Shown: in pieces, positions 53,002-61,444 of the stretch
Layout of the letters: each line of letters opens with the position of its first letter
How positions within the stretch are numbered: position 1 is the stretch's first letter
Source of the DNA: Sphingopyxis sp.
GTDB lineage: Bacteria > Pseudomonadota > Alphaproteobacteria > Sphingomonadales > Sphingomonadaceae
DNA length: 64,000 bases
Assembly: GCA_013823985.1 (NCBI GenBank)
Contig: PNNB01000050.1
Coordinates: 62,001-126,000, forward strand
Reading direction: 5' to 3'
Notes under the pieces: model-generated
The model's database searches: none
What the model was told of the DNA's origin: nothing
The model's input: the letters and a program-made list of their open reading frames with translations, nothing else
Position numbers and translations under genes: made by a program

Positions 53002-55118
53002 GGCCCGCCCTGTTTTTGAGTTTGCCGTTATGGATGGCGGCGACCCCGCTTTGGGCGCAGGATTGCCAATTGCCGGTGCCCGACGCGGATGATCCGGCGC
53101 ATTATGCATGTCCGCCCAAGAAGGACCTGCAAGCGGTCGTGGCCGTCGCCGAAATCCTCGTTGTCGGGACTTTGGCCGAACCCCGGTCGGACACCGCCTA
53201 TCCGCTCACGCGCATCGACATTGCCGACCATCCCGGCGCGCGGCTGGAAACAGCGCTGCAACAGGCGGCGGGTTTGCAGCAATTCCGCCGCTCCGATGCA
53301 CGCACCGCCAATCCGACAAGTCAGGGGATTACCCTGCGCGGGCTGGGCGGAAATGCGTCGTCCCGTGTGCTGCTGGTTCTCGACGATGTGCCGCAGGCCG
53401 ATCCCTTTGGCGGCTGGGTCAGCTGGCCCGGCTATGATGCGCTCAATCTGGCGCGCGTTACGGTCCGCCGGGGTGCAGGACAGGTGACGTCGGGCGCGGG
53501 TGCGCTCGGCGGTGTTGTCGAACTCGACAGCCTGCAATATCGCGACTTGCTTTCGGGACGCATGGCCTATGGCAGCCGCGATAGCGTTGATGCCAAGGCC
53601 TCGATCCTGCGCAAATTGGGCGAGGGCAGCGTTTCGCTTTCCGGCAGCTATGCACGGGGCAACGGGTTCGTGCCCGTCGTCAAAGGACAGCGCGGAGCGG
53701 TGGATCGGCCCGCGCCCTATGAACAGGCCGGACTTGCCGTGCGCGCCGTTGCGCCGATTTCTCAGAATACCGAACTGCAAGCCAATATGCGGGCGTTCAC
53801 CGACGACCGCGATCGTGGCTTTGATTTTTCCGACAGCCAGAACAGCGGCGTCGATGCCAGCCTCCGTCTGGTTAACCGCGCGACAGGGGGCTGGCAATGG
53901 AGTGCGCTTGGCTATGTCCAGATCCGCGAATTTGCCAACCGCTTTGGCGCGATTGCGGCGGGCAGGAACAGCGTCGCGCTGACATTGGACCAATATTCGG
54001 TGCCGTCCACAGGGCTTGGTGCGCGGGTCGAGGTGCGGCCGCCTTTGGGCGACAAAGCCGAGCTTCGCCTTGGCGGGGACTGGCGGCGGACGTCGGGGGA
54101 AACAAACGAGAATTTCTTTTTCACCGGCCTGATCCCTGGCCGTAACCGACGTGCCGGTGGCCAAACCGATGTTTTCGGGCTTTTTGCCGAGGGCAGTTAC
54201 ACGCCCATCGACAGCCTGACCCTGACGCTTGGCGGGCGTGCCGACCGTTGGAAAATCGCCAACGGTTTCCGAAAGGAAGTGAATATTGGCGGCACGGTGC
54301 GGTCCGATGATATATTTGCGGACCGTTCGGGCTGGGAAGGAACGGGCAGGGCGAGCTTTGCGCTGTTCCTGAACGACGATGTGAAGCTGCGCGGTGCGGC
54401 CTATGCAGGTTGGCGTTTGCCCACGCTGAACGAACTCTACCGGCCCTTCCGTGTGGGCGCGGACGCAACCGCTGCCAACGAACTGCTCGCGCCGGAAAAG
54501 GTGCGGGGGCTTGAGCTTGGCGCCGGTCTGGAAACGGGCGGGTTTACCCTTGGAGTCACCGCCTTTGCCAACCGGTTGAACGACGCGATTGCCAATGTCG
54601 GCTTGGGGACCGGGCCCGGAAACTTCCCCGGTGTGGGCTTTGTCGCAGCAGGCGGCGTATACCGGCAGCGGCAGAATCTGGATGCCATCAACAGCAAGGG
54701 TCTTGAGCTTGAGCTAGACTACCGGAATGGCCCGTTCACCCTTGGCGCGCGCTATGCCTATGTCGATGCAACGGTTGATTCATCGGGCACCGCCGTCCTT
54801 CTCGACGGGTTGCGTCCGGCCCAGGTCCCGCGGCATTTTGGCTCGGTCGGACTGGCCTATGATGCCGCAGCGTTCCGGGCTGAACTGGATGTGCGCTATG
54901 TGGGCGGGCAATTTGAAGATGACATCAACAGCCGCAATCTGGACGATGCGCTGACCATGGACGCGGGCATCAGCTATCGCCTGTTTGATAGCCTCAGGCT
55001 TGAACTGCGTGGCGAAAATCTGTTTGATACGCGCGTGGAAGCCGCAGTTGGAAGCGACGGCGTGGTTGAACGGGCAACGCCAAGAACCATCTGGGCGGGA
55101 ATATCGGTGGGATTTTGA
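52998..55118 (+). CDS. TonB-dependent outer-membrane receptor
   Basis: A protein of 706 residues. A signal peptide (RPALFLSLPLWMAATPLWA) is followed by the plug domain (VVAVAEILVVGTLAEPRSDTAYPLTRID ... ETALQQAAGLQQFRRSDARTANPTSQGITLRGLGGNASSRVLLVLDDVPQADPFGGWVSWPGYD) and a long beta barrel ending in the C-terminal aromatic GISVGF. It lies inside the aromatic catabolic run, overlapping maiA by 4 nt and the MarR gene by 1 nt, so a substrate related to the pathway is suggested; none of the known siderophore clues is present. Confidence 0.93.
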   Translation: MRPALFLSLPLWMAATPLWAQDCQLPVPDADDPAHYACPPKKDLQAVVAVAEILVVGTLAEPRSDTAYPLTRIDIADHPGARLETALQQAAGLQQFRRSDARTANPTSQGITLRGLGGNASSRVLLVLDDVPQADPFGGWVSWPGYDALNLARVTVRRGAGQVTSGAGALGGVVELDSLQYRDLLSGRMAYGSRDSVDAKASILRKLGEGSVSLSGSYARGNGFVPVVKGQRGAVDRPAPYEQAGLAVRAVAPISQNTELQANMRAFTDDRDRGFDFSDSQNSGVDASLRLVNRATGGWQWSALGYVQIREFANRFGAIAAGRNSVALTLDQYSVPSTGLGARVEVRPPLGDKAELRLGGDWRRTSGETNENFFFTGLIPGRNRRAGGQTDVFGLFAEGSYTPIDSLTLTLGGRADRWKIANGFRKEVNIGGTVRSDDIFADRSGWEGTGRASFALFLNDDVKLRGAAYAGWRLPTLNELYRPFRVGADATAANELLAPEKVRGLELGAGLETGGFTLGVTAFANRLNDAIANVGLGTGPGNFPGVGFVAAGGVYRQRQNLDAINSKGLELELDYRNGPFTLGARYAYVDATVDSSGTAVLLDGLRPAQVPRHFGSVGLAYDAAAFRAELDVRYVGGQFEDDINSRNLDDALTMDAGISYRLFDSLRLELRGENLFDTRVEAAVGSDGVVERATPRTIWAGISVGF

Positions 55119-55570
55119 TGTCCAAAGCAAAGCAACAACTGAAACTGGCGGAGTTTCTCCCGTACCAGTTGTCGATTACATCGAACGCGGTCAGCGACCT
55201 CATCGCCCGGGCCTATCGCGGCCGGTTTGCGCTCAAGATCCCCGAATGGCGCCTGATGGCCGTTTTGGGCGAGGTGCCCTCGGCGACCCAGCGCGAACTT
55301 GTTGCGGCGACCGCAATGGACAAGGTGACCGTGAATCGCGCCTCCAAAGCGTTGGAGGACCGGATGCTGATCGGAAGAGCGCCCAATGCCGCCGATGGCC
55401 GTTCCCACCATCTTGCCCTGACGGCAACAGGCAGGGAACTTTACGAACAGATCGTGCCGCTTGCGCTGTCGGTGGAAGCCGAGTTGGAAAAGATTTTGGG
55501 CAGTGGCGAGGCAAAGGCGCTTGAAAAAATGCTCGCGCAGCTGCGTGCCCGTGTTGCTGAGCTGGGATAA
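55118..55570 (+). CDS. MarR-family regulator of the aromatic gene block
   Basis: A protein of 150 residues from ATG 55118, sharing one base with the receptor stop (TGATG). The winged-helix domain reads FLPYQLSITSNAVSDLIARAYRGRFALKIPEWRLMAVLGEVPSATQRELVAATAMDKVTVNRASKALEDRMLIGRAPNAADGRSHHLALTATGREL. The arrangement next to hppD suggests it controls homogentisate-pathway genes in response to a pathway intermediate (inference). Confidence 0.92.
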   Translation: MSKAKQQLKLAEFLPYQLSITSNAVSDLIARAYRGRFALKIPEWRLMAVLGEVPSATQRELVAATAMDKVTVNRASKALEDRMLIGRAPNAADGRSHHLALTATGRELYEQIVPLALSVEAELEKILGSGEAKALEKMLAQLRARVAELG

Positions 55571-55644
55571 GTTAGTCCTTTCCAAATTTGGTTTCATTTG
55601 TTACCAGTTTTCGAAAGTGACCCTGAACGAAAGCGTGGATCCGG

Positions 55645-56739
55645 ATGACCGACCTGTTTGAAAATCCCCTCGGCCTTGATGGCTTTGAATTTGTCGAATT
55701 CGCTGCCCCGGAAAAGGGCATATTGGAGCCTGTGTTTGCGAGCATGGGATTCACGCATATCGCCTCGCACCGTTCCAAGGATGTGGATTTGTGGCGGCAG
55801 GGGGAAATCAACCTGATCGCCAATTACGAACCCCGCAGTCCGGCCGCTTACTTTGCGGCGGAACATGGCCCATCTGCCTGCGGCATGGCGTTCCGGGTGA
55901 AAGATGCCGTCAAGGCCTATCATGAAGCCATTGAACGCGGTGCGGAACCGGTCGAAAGCAAGACCGGCGTCATGGAACTGCGCATCCCAGCCATCAAGGG
56001 CATTGGCGGCGCGTTCATCTATCTTGTCGACCGGTACGCCACGCTCGACAATCCGGAAGCGCTTTCGATCTACGACATTGATTTTGAATATCTGCCGGGC
56101 GTCGTGCGCAATCCGGTCGGGGCCGGATTCCAGAAGATCGACCACCTTACGCATAATGTCTACGGCGGGCGGATGGCCCATTGGGCGGGGTGGTATGAGC
56201 GTATCTTCAACTTCCGCGAGATCCGCTATTTCGACATCAAGGGCGAATATACCGGCCTCACCAGCCGCGCGATGACCGCACCGGACGGCAAGATCCGCAT
56301 TCCGCTGAATGAAGAGGGCAAGGCCGGCGGAGGGCAGATCGAGGAATATCTGCGCGCCTATAATGGCGAGGGTATCCAGCACATCGCGCTTATTTGCGAT
56401 GACCTCATCACATGCTGGGACAATTTACAGAAATTGGGCGTGCCCTTCATGACCGCGCCGCCCGAAACCTATTATAAAATGCTCGAAGGCCGTTTGCCGG
56501 GCCATGGCGAACCTGTCGCAGAGCTGCAGAATCGGGGCATATTGCTCGACGGTACGACCGAAGGCGGACAGCCACGGTTGCTGCTCCAGATTTTCGCCCA
56601 GCCCCAGATTGGCCCGGTGTTTTTCGAATTCATCCAGCGTCGCGGTGACGAAGGATTTGGCGAGGGCAATTTCAAGGCCCTGTTCGAAAGCATCGAGCGC
56701 GACCAGATCGAGCGTGGCGTGCTGGAGGTTTCGTCATGA
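55645..56739 (+). CDS. hppD: 4-hydroxyphenylpyruvate dioxygenase
   Basis: Fe(II) enzyme of 364 residues that converts 4-hydroxyphenylpyruvate to homogentisate. Two VOC-type halves. The three iron ligands are visible in [19 protein letters not shown] and the C-terminal VFFEFIQR. The N-terminal [12 protein letters not shown] and the C-terminal tail [27 protein letters not shown] are characteristic. It overlaps the next VOC gene by 4 nt. Confidence 0.97.
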   Translation: MTDLFENPLGLDGFEFVEFAAPEKGILEPVFASMGFTHIASHRSKDVDLWRQGEINLIANYEPRSPAAYFAAEHGPSACGMAFRVKDAVKAYHEAIERGAEPVESKTGVMELRIPAIKGIGGAFIYLVDRYATLDNPEALSIYDIDFEYLPGVVRNPVGAGFQKIDHLTHNVYGGRMAHWAGWYERIFNFREIRYFDIKGEYTGLTSRAMTAPDGKIRIPLNEEGKAGGGQIEEYLRAYNGEGIQHIALICDDLITCWDNLQKLGVPFMTAPPETYYKMLEGRLPGHGEPVAELQNRGILLDGTTEGGQPRLLLQIFAQPQIGPVFFEFIQRRGDEGFGEGNFKALFESIERDQIERGVLEVSS

Positions 56740-57284
56740 GCGTGCCTTTCACATCCGAACGGATCCACCATGTCGCCTATCGCTGCAAGGACGCCAAGCA
56801 GACGGTGGACTGGTATGAACGGGTCATGGGCTTTTCCTACACCAATGCCTTTGCCGAGGATTATGTCCCTTCGACAGGGGCTTATGACCCATATATGCAT
56901 ATCTTTCTCGACTGCGGTGGTGGCAATGTGCTGGCCTTTTTCGAGCTCCCCAACCAGCCCGAAATGGGGCGCGATGAAAAGACACCCGCCTGGGTGCAGC
57001 ATCTTGCGTTCAAGGTGGCGGATTTCGATACGCTGAAGGCTGCCAAGGCCCATATCGAGGCGCAGGGCGTAGAAGTGCTCGGCCCCACCTATCACGGGAT
57101 CTTCCGATCCATCTATTTCTTCGATCCCAATGGCCATCGACTGGAACTGGCCTGTGATATCGGTACGGACGAACAATATGCCGAACTGAAACGCGTCGCA
57201 CCGTTGATGCTCGAAGAATGGGATCAGACGAAGAAGGCGCCCAAGCATGCCGACTGGTTGCACATCGAACCGGGAGGCGAGTGA
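56736..57284 (+). CDS. VOC-superfamily (glyoxalase/dioxygenase-like) protein
   Basis: A protein of 182 residues with two beta-alpha-beta-beta-beta modules. Likely metal ligands occur in RIHHVAYRC (first His), AFFELP (Glu), WVQHLAFKV (second His) and HRLELACD (Glu), a H-E-H-E set as in glyoxalase I. Conserved bits include [13 protein letters not shown] and [14 protein letters not shown]. It is translationally coupled to hppD (ATGA overlap), so a role in the same pathway is probable. Whether it cleaves, isomerises or detoxifies something cannot be told from sequence. Confidence 0.9.
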   Translation: MSVPFTSERIHHVAYRCKDAKQTVDWYERVMGFSYTNAFAEDYVPSTGAYDPYMHIFLDCGGGNVLAFFELPNQPEMGRDEKTPAWVQHLAFKVADFDTLKAAKAHIEAQGVEVLGPTYHGIFRSIYFFDPNGHRLELACDIGTDEQYAELKRVAPLMLEEWDQTKKAPKHADWLHIEPGGE

Positions 57285-57288
57285 GCGT

Positions 57289-58215
57289 TCAGAACGATTC
57301 GATCGCTGGCTTGCCTACCTTAAGCGTATCGGTTTTCGGCATCTTCGCTTCTAATGGCGCGAGCCAGACATTCGCCTTTTCACCAATGAAAATCTGGGGA
57401 CGTGAGGGAGTCAATTGTTTCGAACTCTCCCAACTGCTGATGAGGCTGACCGCTTCGGTGGTCGCATTTTCGAAACTTTGCGGTTTGCGCAGGCCATTGT
57501 TGATCAGCGCATCCCCGAAAAAGGTCCAATCATTGCCCGGCGCACAGCCGAACGAGGTCCGGTTGGATGCCGCGGCGGTTACGATGACCGAATTTTCGTT
57601 CGTCAAAAGTGGAAGGAAGACGCCGGAATAACAAGCGGACAGCAATATCATCCTGCGTTCAAACCCCAGATCGTCCAGCAAACGCGCAAGACGGACGGGC
57701 GCGATCATGCCAATCCCTTTTTCCCCGTCCCGATAGGCAAGGCCACTGTTGGGATCGCCATGCGACGTCGTGTAAAGGACAAGCACATCTTCTTTGAGGT
57801 TCATCTTCGACGCCACAGCCGCCAGCGCGGTCGCCAAATTGGGAGGCGAACCCTGCGGCGTGCCCACGCTCTGGTCGTCGGCACCGGCGGCGAGGTAGAT
57901 GGTGCGTCCAATGGCGCCATAACGGCGGCTGAGCACTTTCGCGGCTTCGCTGGCTTCTTTGGAAAAGACAGAATCAGAATCAAGTCCGATCGAAACAACA
58001 TAGGAATCAATGACACCGTTTCGCTGCGGCTGGAGCGCAGCGATGGCCGTTGTCAGGCGCTTATGTTGCGCGAGATGCCAATTGGCGCTCCGGTTTTGCT
58101 CCATCGACCATCCGTTTTTGGCGGCTTCGACAGGATTGAAACCTTGCTGTCCGGTCGCCGGATTGGTTGCGATCATGGTAAGCGCCAGCGCCACCGCTTT
58201 CAGTCTTTTTCGCAT
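57289..58215 (-). CDS. C13 (legumain-like) family peptidase
   Basis: An exported protein of 308 residues from ATG 58215 (in-frame ATG at 58248 is possible but adds an acidic leader). Signal peptide MRKRLKAVALALTMIATNPATGQ. The caspase-like fold shows the catalytic His in VLYTTSHGDP and Cys in ILLSACYSG, the dyad of the bacterial C13 peptidase family. It lies between hppD-VOC (convergent, 4 nt) and fahA (divergent). The substrate is unknown and a link to aromatic catabolism is not obvious. Confidence 0.87.
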   Translation of the reverse strand: MRKRLKAVALALTMIATNPATGQQGFNPVEAAKNGWSMEQNRSANWHLAQHKRLTTAIAALQPQRNGVIDSYVVSIGLDSDSVFSKEASEAAKVLSRRYGAIGRTIYLAAGADDQSVGTPQGSPPNLATALAAVASKMNLKEDVLVLYTTSHGDPNSGLAYRDGEKGIGMIAPVRLARLLDDLGFERRMILLSACYSGVFLPLLTNENSVIVTAAASNRTSFGCAPGNDWTFFGDALINNGLRKPQSFENATTEAVSLISSWESSKQLTPSRPQIFIGEKANVWLAPLEAKMPKTDTLKVGKPAIESF

Positions 58216-58328
58216 GATGTCGCTAGTTCCCCCACCGTCGTCATTCATGACCGGAATGTAAGACGACACAAACGGTTGCCGCAACCGGAATGTGCAGGCA
58301 TCATGCAAAGTAACAAGAGAGGATATCT

Positions 58329-59336
58329 ATGAAACTTGCTTCCCTGAAATCGGGCCGTGATGGTAAACTTGTGGTCGTATCCAATGACCTCGCCTGGTAC
58401 GCCGATGCCGGACATATCGCGCCGACATTGCAGGCCGCGCTCGACGACTGGGACCGTCTTGCCCCCCGGCTTGAGGCCTTGGCGACCGACCTGGAGCACG
58501 CCGCAATTCCGCGCGAACGATTCCACGAGCATGATGCCGCCGCCCCGTTGCCCCGTGCCTTTCAATGGGCGGATGGTTCGGCCTATGTGAACCATGTCGA
58601 GCTGGTGCGTAAGGCGCGAGGGGCCGAATTGCCTGCGAGCTTTTGGCACGATCCCCTGATGTATCAGGGTGGATCGGACGAATTTTTGGGTGCGCGCGAC
58701 GATATCCCGCTTGCCGATGAAGCATGGGGCTGTGATCTGGAGGCCGAGATTGTGGTCGTCACCGGCGACGTGCCGCGCGGAACCTCCGCCCAGGATGCGC
58801 TGTCGAAGATATTGTTGGTCGGCTTGGTCAATGACGTAAGCCTGCGCAATCTGATACCGGCGGAACTCGAAAAAGGTTTTGGCTTCGTGCAATCCAAGCC
58901 GGCCAGTGCGCTTTCCCCCGTCTTCGTGACACCCGAAAGCCTCGGTGATTATTGGAGCGACGGAAAGCTGCACCGGACGTTGATGGTCGACCTGAATGGC
59001 GCGCCTTTTGGCCGGGCCGTTGCTTCGGATGACTGCACGTTTGATTTCGGCGTTCTGATCGCGCATCTGGCGAAAACGCGCAATTTGGGGGCCGGGTCGG
59101 TCATCGGTTCCGGCACGGTATCCAACCGCGATGCGGATGGCGGACCCGGGCGGCCCATTGCCGAAGGCGGCCTTGGCTATAGCTGTATCGCCGAAGTGCG
59201 GATGGTTGAAAAGATTCAGGCCGGCGAGATGAAAATGCCATTTCTGAAAGACGGCGACATCGTGCGGATTGAAGTGCGCGACGATGCAGGGCATTCGATC
59301 TTCGGCGCCATTGAACAAACGGTCCGCACGGCCTGA
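58329..59336 (+). CDS. fahA: Fumarylacetoacetate hydrolase family protein
   Basis: The last enzyme of tyrosine catabolism: fumarylacetoacetate to fumarate plus acetoacetate; 335 residues. The FAH catalytic fold is seen in HNHVE-like DGSAYVNHVELVRKARGAE, YQGGSDEFLGARDDIPLADEAWGCDLEAEIVVVTGDVPRG with metal-binding acids (DLEAEI), LVGLVNDVSLRNLIPAELEKGFGFVQSKPASALSPVFVTPE and GSVIGSGTVSNRD. AGAGAGGA precedes the ATG. The bacterial short form (about 330) fits. Confidence 0.94.
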   Translation: MKLASLKSGRDGKLVVVSNDLAWYADAGHIAPTLQAALDDWDRLAPRLEALATDLEHAAIPRERFHEHDAAAPLPRAFQWADGSAYVNHVELVRKARGAELPASFWHDPLMYQGGSDEFLGARDDIPLADEAWGCDLEAEIVVVTGDVPRGTSAQDALSKILLVGLVNDVSLRNLIPAELEKGFGFVQSKPASALSPVFVTPESLGDYWSDGKLHRTLMVDLNGAPFGRAVASDDCTFDFGVLIAHLAKTRNLGAGSVIGSGTVSNRDADGGPGRPIAEGGLGYSCIAEVRMVEKIQAGEMKMPFLKDGDIVRIEVRDDAGHSIFGAIEQTVRTA

Positions 59337-59345
59337 AACAAAATA

Positions 59346-59375
59346 GGGGCGGAGGTTCAACTCCGCCCCTTTTTT
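59346..59375 (+). terminator. Rho-independent terminator shared by fahA and tadC
   Basis: Perfect stem GGGGCGGAG/CTCCGCCCC with a 6-nt loop followed by TTTTTT on the plus strand. On the minus strand the stem is followed by TATTTTGTTT, so it can also stop the convergent tad operon, whose last gene ends at 59396. Confidence 0.88.
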
Positions 59376-59395
59376 AATGTGCGTTTATGGATGCC

Positions 59396-60391
59396 TTATT
59401 TCTTCGCGAAGGCATCGCCGATGGAACAGGCTGCTGGTCCAAGAATAACGATGAACAGCACCGGCAGAATGAACAGAATCAGCGGTATGGTCATAATCGC
59501 GGGAAGACGCGCGGCCTTTTCTTCTGCCCGCATCATGCGCTCGTTACGGAATTCTGCCGAAAGAACACGAAGAGCAGATGCCAGCGGTGTACCATATTTC
59601 TCGGTCTGGATCATGGTGGTCACCACGCCCTTGATCGAGTCGAGGTTCACACGATAAGCCAGATTTTCGAAGGCCATACGGCGTTCAGTTAAGAATCCGA
59701 GTTCAATGGCCGTCAGCGCAAACTCGTCACCAAGTTCGGGATAGCCGCGGCCCAATTCCTTGGCCACGCGGTTGAACGAGGTGTCGACGGTCAGGCCGGC
59801 CTCGGCGCAAATCACGAGCAAGTCGAGCGCATCGGGAAGACCTTTGCGGATGGCGTCGGTACGCTTCTGGATCAGGTTGCCCAGGTAGATATCCGCAGCC
59901 TTATAGCCCAAAATTGTGATGATGGCGAACGCGGCAAAGCGCTTGAACGTGCTATAGGTTTCCAGCCCGCCAAAGCCATAAATCCATAAAGCCGCACCGC
60001 CGCCAAAGACAACGGGAAGAACCAGTCGACTGAAAATGACGGTAACTGCAAGTTCCTTGCGACGGATACCGGCTTGCGCCAGTTTCTGTTGAACGATCTT
60101 GATCTGATCCTCTTGCAGAACCTGCAATTTGGACAGCATCTGCCGCATCTTGTCGGTTGTTTCCGTCTTACGGACAAGCTTGGCACGCTTCTTCGACGTT
60201 GTTGCCGTAATACCGGCCTTCAACTGTTCGCGGCGTTCGCTCAGCGCTTTTACGCGCTTTGCCATCGGATCACGGACAGTTACGGCCGCATAAATTGCGA
60301 AGATCACGGCTACGGCAGCAACGGCCGATAGCATCGTTGCGACCCACAAGACATCAATGCCTAAAAGTTGAGGTCCACCTGGATTGGTCAT
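59396..60391 (-). CDS. tadC: Tad pilus inner-membrane protein TadC
   Basis: A type II secretion F-domain protein of 331 residues, inner-membrane platform of Flp/Tad pilus assembly. Several membrane segments include ATMLSAVAAVAVIFAIYAAVTV at the start and MTIPLILFILPVLFIVILGPAACS at the end. The GspF signature IRKGLPDALDLLVICAEAGLTVDTSFNRVAKELGRGYPELGDEFALTAIELGFLTERRMAFENLAYRV is clear. It is the last gene of the minus-strand cluster, 21 nt after tadB. Confidence 0.95.
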   Translation of the reverse strand: MTNPGGPQLLGIDVLWVATMLSAVAAVAVIFAIYAAVTVRDPMAKRVKALSERREQLKAGITATTSKKRAKLVRKTETTDKMRQMLSKLQVLQEDQIKIVQQKLAQAGIRRKELAVTVIFSRLVLPVVFGGGAALWIYGFGGLETYSTFKRFAAFAIITILGYKAADIYLGNLIQKRTDAIRKGLPDALDLLVICAEAGLTVDTSFNRVAKELGRGYPELGDEFALTAIELGFLTERRMAFENLAYRVNLDSIKGVVTTMIQTEKYGTPLASALRVLSAEFRNERMMRAEEKAARLPAIMTIPLILFILPVLFIVILGPAACSIGDAFAKK

Positions 60392-60412
60392 TTTTCTATC
60401 CCGCCCCCAAAT

Positions 60413-61378
60413 TTAGATTTCGAAATTGACCATTTTGGCCATGATGAACGCCCCGATCGACATCCACACGATGCCAATCATGCCGGCAATCATCAGCCGC
60501 GGCTCAAAGAAGAAGCCCGCCAGATATTTCTGGTTCACCGACCAGACCATGCCGAACACGAAGAAGGGCAAGGAGCCGACGATATAGGCAGAAGCCTTCG
60601 ATTCCGACGACATGGCGCGGATTTTCAGCTTCATTTGCGCGCGCTTGCGCAACACATCGGCAAGGTTGGCGAGCGTTTCGGCAAGGTTGCCACCCGTTTC
60701 GCGCTGGATCGCCAGGGTAATGACGAAGAACTGGAATTCGGGTGTTCCCATGCGGTCGGCAGTTTCCTGCAAAGCGTCTTCCATCGTCTTACCGATGCGC
60801 ACTTTTTCGGTCACCATCTTGAATTCTTCGCCCACAGGACCGGGAATTTCTTTCGCGACCATGCCCAGTGTTTCACCAACCGGAAGACCTGACTTCAGAC
60901 CACGAACGAGCAGTTCGATGGCGTCGGGGAAGTTGGTCGTGAATTGCTTGATACGCTTCGCCATCAGAAAATTGACCGCGAAATGGGGCAATCCTGCACC
61001 CAGCATCAGTCCGCCGAACAGCGCCAGATACATGGGGGCACCCTTGATCCACAGAGCTGCCATGACAAGGAAGGCAATGCTTGCCGACGTGATGACATAT
61101 TGCTGCAGGGTCCAGTTTTTACCGGTCTGGGCAAGCCGCAAACGCAAACGGTCGGTACGGCTTATGCTGCGGCCGTCTGTAAAGATCATGGGACGACGCG
61201 CGGCAAGTGCCTTGCGCATCTGCTGTTCCACACGTGCATCTGCGCTATCGGAATGACGCATCTTCACGGCACCGAGACGGCGCGAGGTTGCCTTGCCGAC
61301 ATTCGGGCCCATGAATGCGAGTGCAATCAGGACCAAAACCAGCATGAAACCCGTTGCAAGTATAAGATTCTGCATCAT
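60413..61378 (-). CDS. tadB: Tad pilus inner-membrane protein TadB
   Basis: A GspF-type platform protein of 321 residues. N-terminal helix (LILATGFMLVLVLIALAFMG), central helices, the conserved FPDAIELLVRGLKSGLPVGETLGMVAKEIPGPVGEEFKMVTEKVRIGKTMEDALQETADRM and QRETGGNLAETLANLADVLRKRAQM. It pairs with TadC. The preceding gene in the run is cpaE (66 nt upstream). The usual cpaF ATPase gene is missing from this position. Confidence 0.95.
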   Translation of the reverse strand: MMQNLILATGFMLVLVLIALAFMGPNVGKATSRRLGAVKMRHSDSADARVEQQMRKALAARRPMIFTDGRSISRTDRLRLRLAQTGKNWTLQQYVITSASIAFLVMAALWIKGAPMYLALFGGLMLGAGLPHFAVNFLMAKRIKQFTTNFPDAIELLVRGLKSGLPVGETLGMVAKEIPGPVGEEFKMVTEKVRIGKTMEDALQETADRMGTPEFQFFVITLAIQRETGGNLAETLANLADVLRKRAQMKLKIRAMSSESKASAYIVGSLPFFVFGMVWSVNQKYLAGFFFEPRLMIAGMIGIVWMSIGAFIMAKMVNFEI

Positions 61379-61444
61379 TTTCCGCTCAGTCCGTGATGGT
61401 CGATGGAGCTGCGCCCTTTCTGGACGCAGCGGCCACCAAAATGA

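Noticed and set aside
53028..54164. 378-codon minus-strand frame opposite the TonB receptor
   Set aside because: The receptor has signal, plug and barrel features; the antisense frame is basic and cysteine-containing without any motif, typical of GC-rich shadows.
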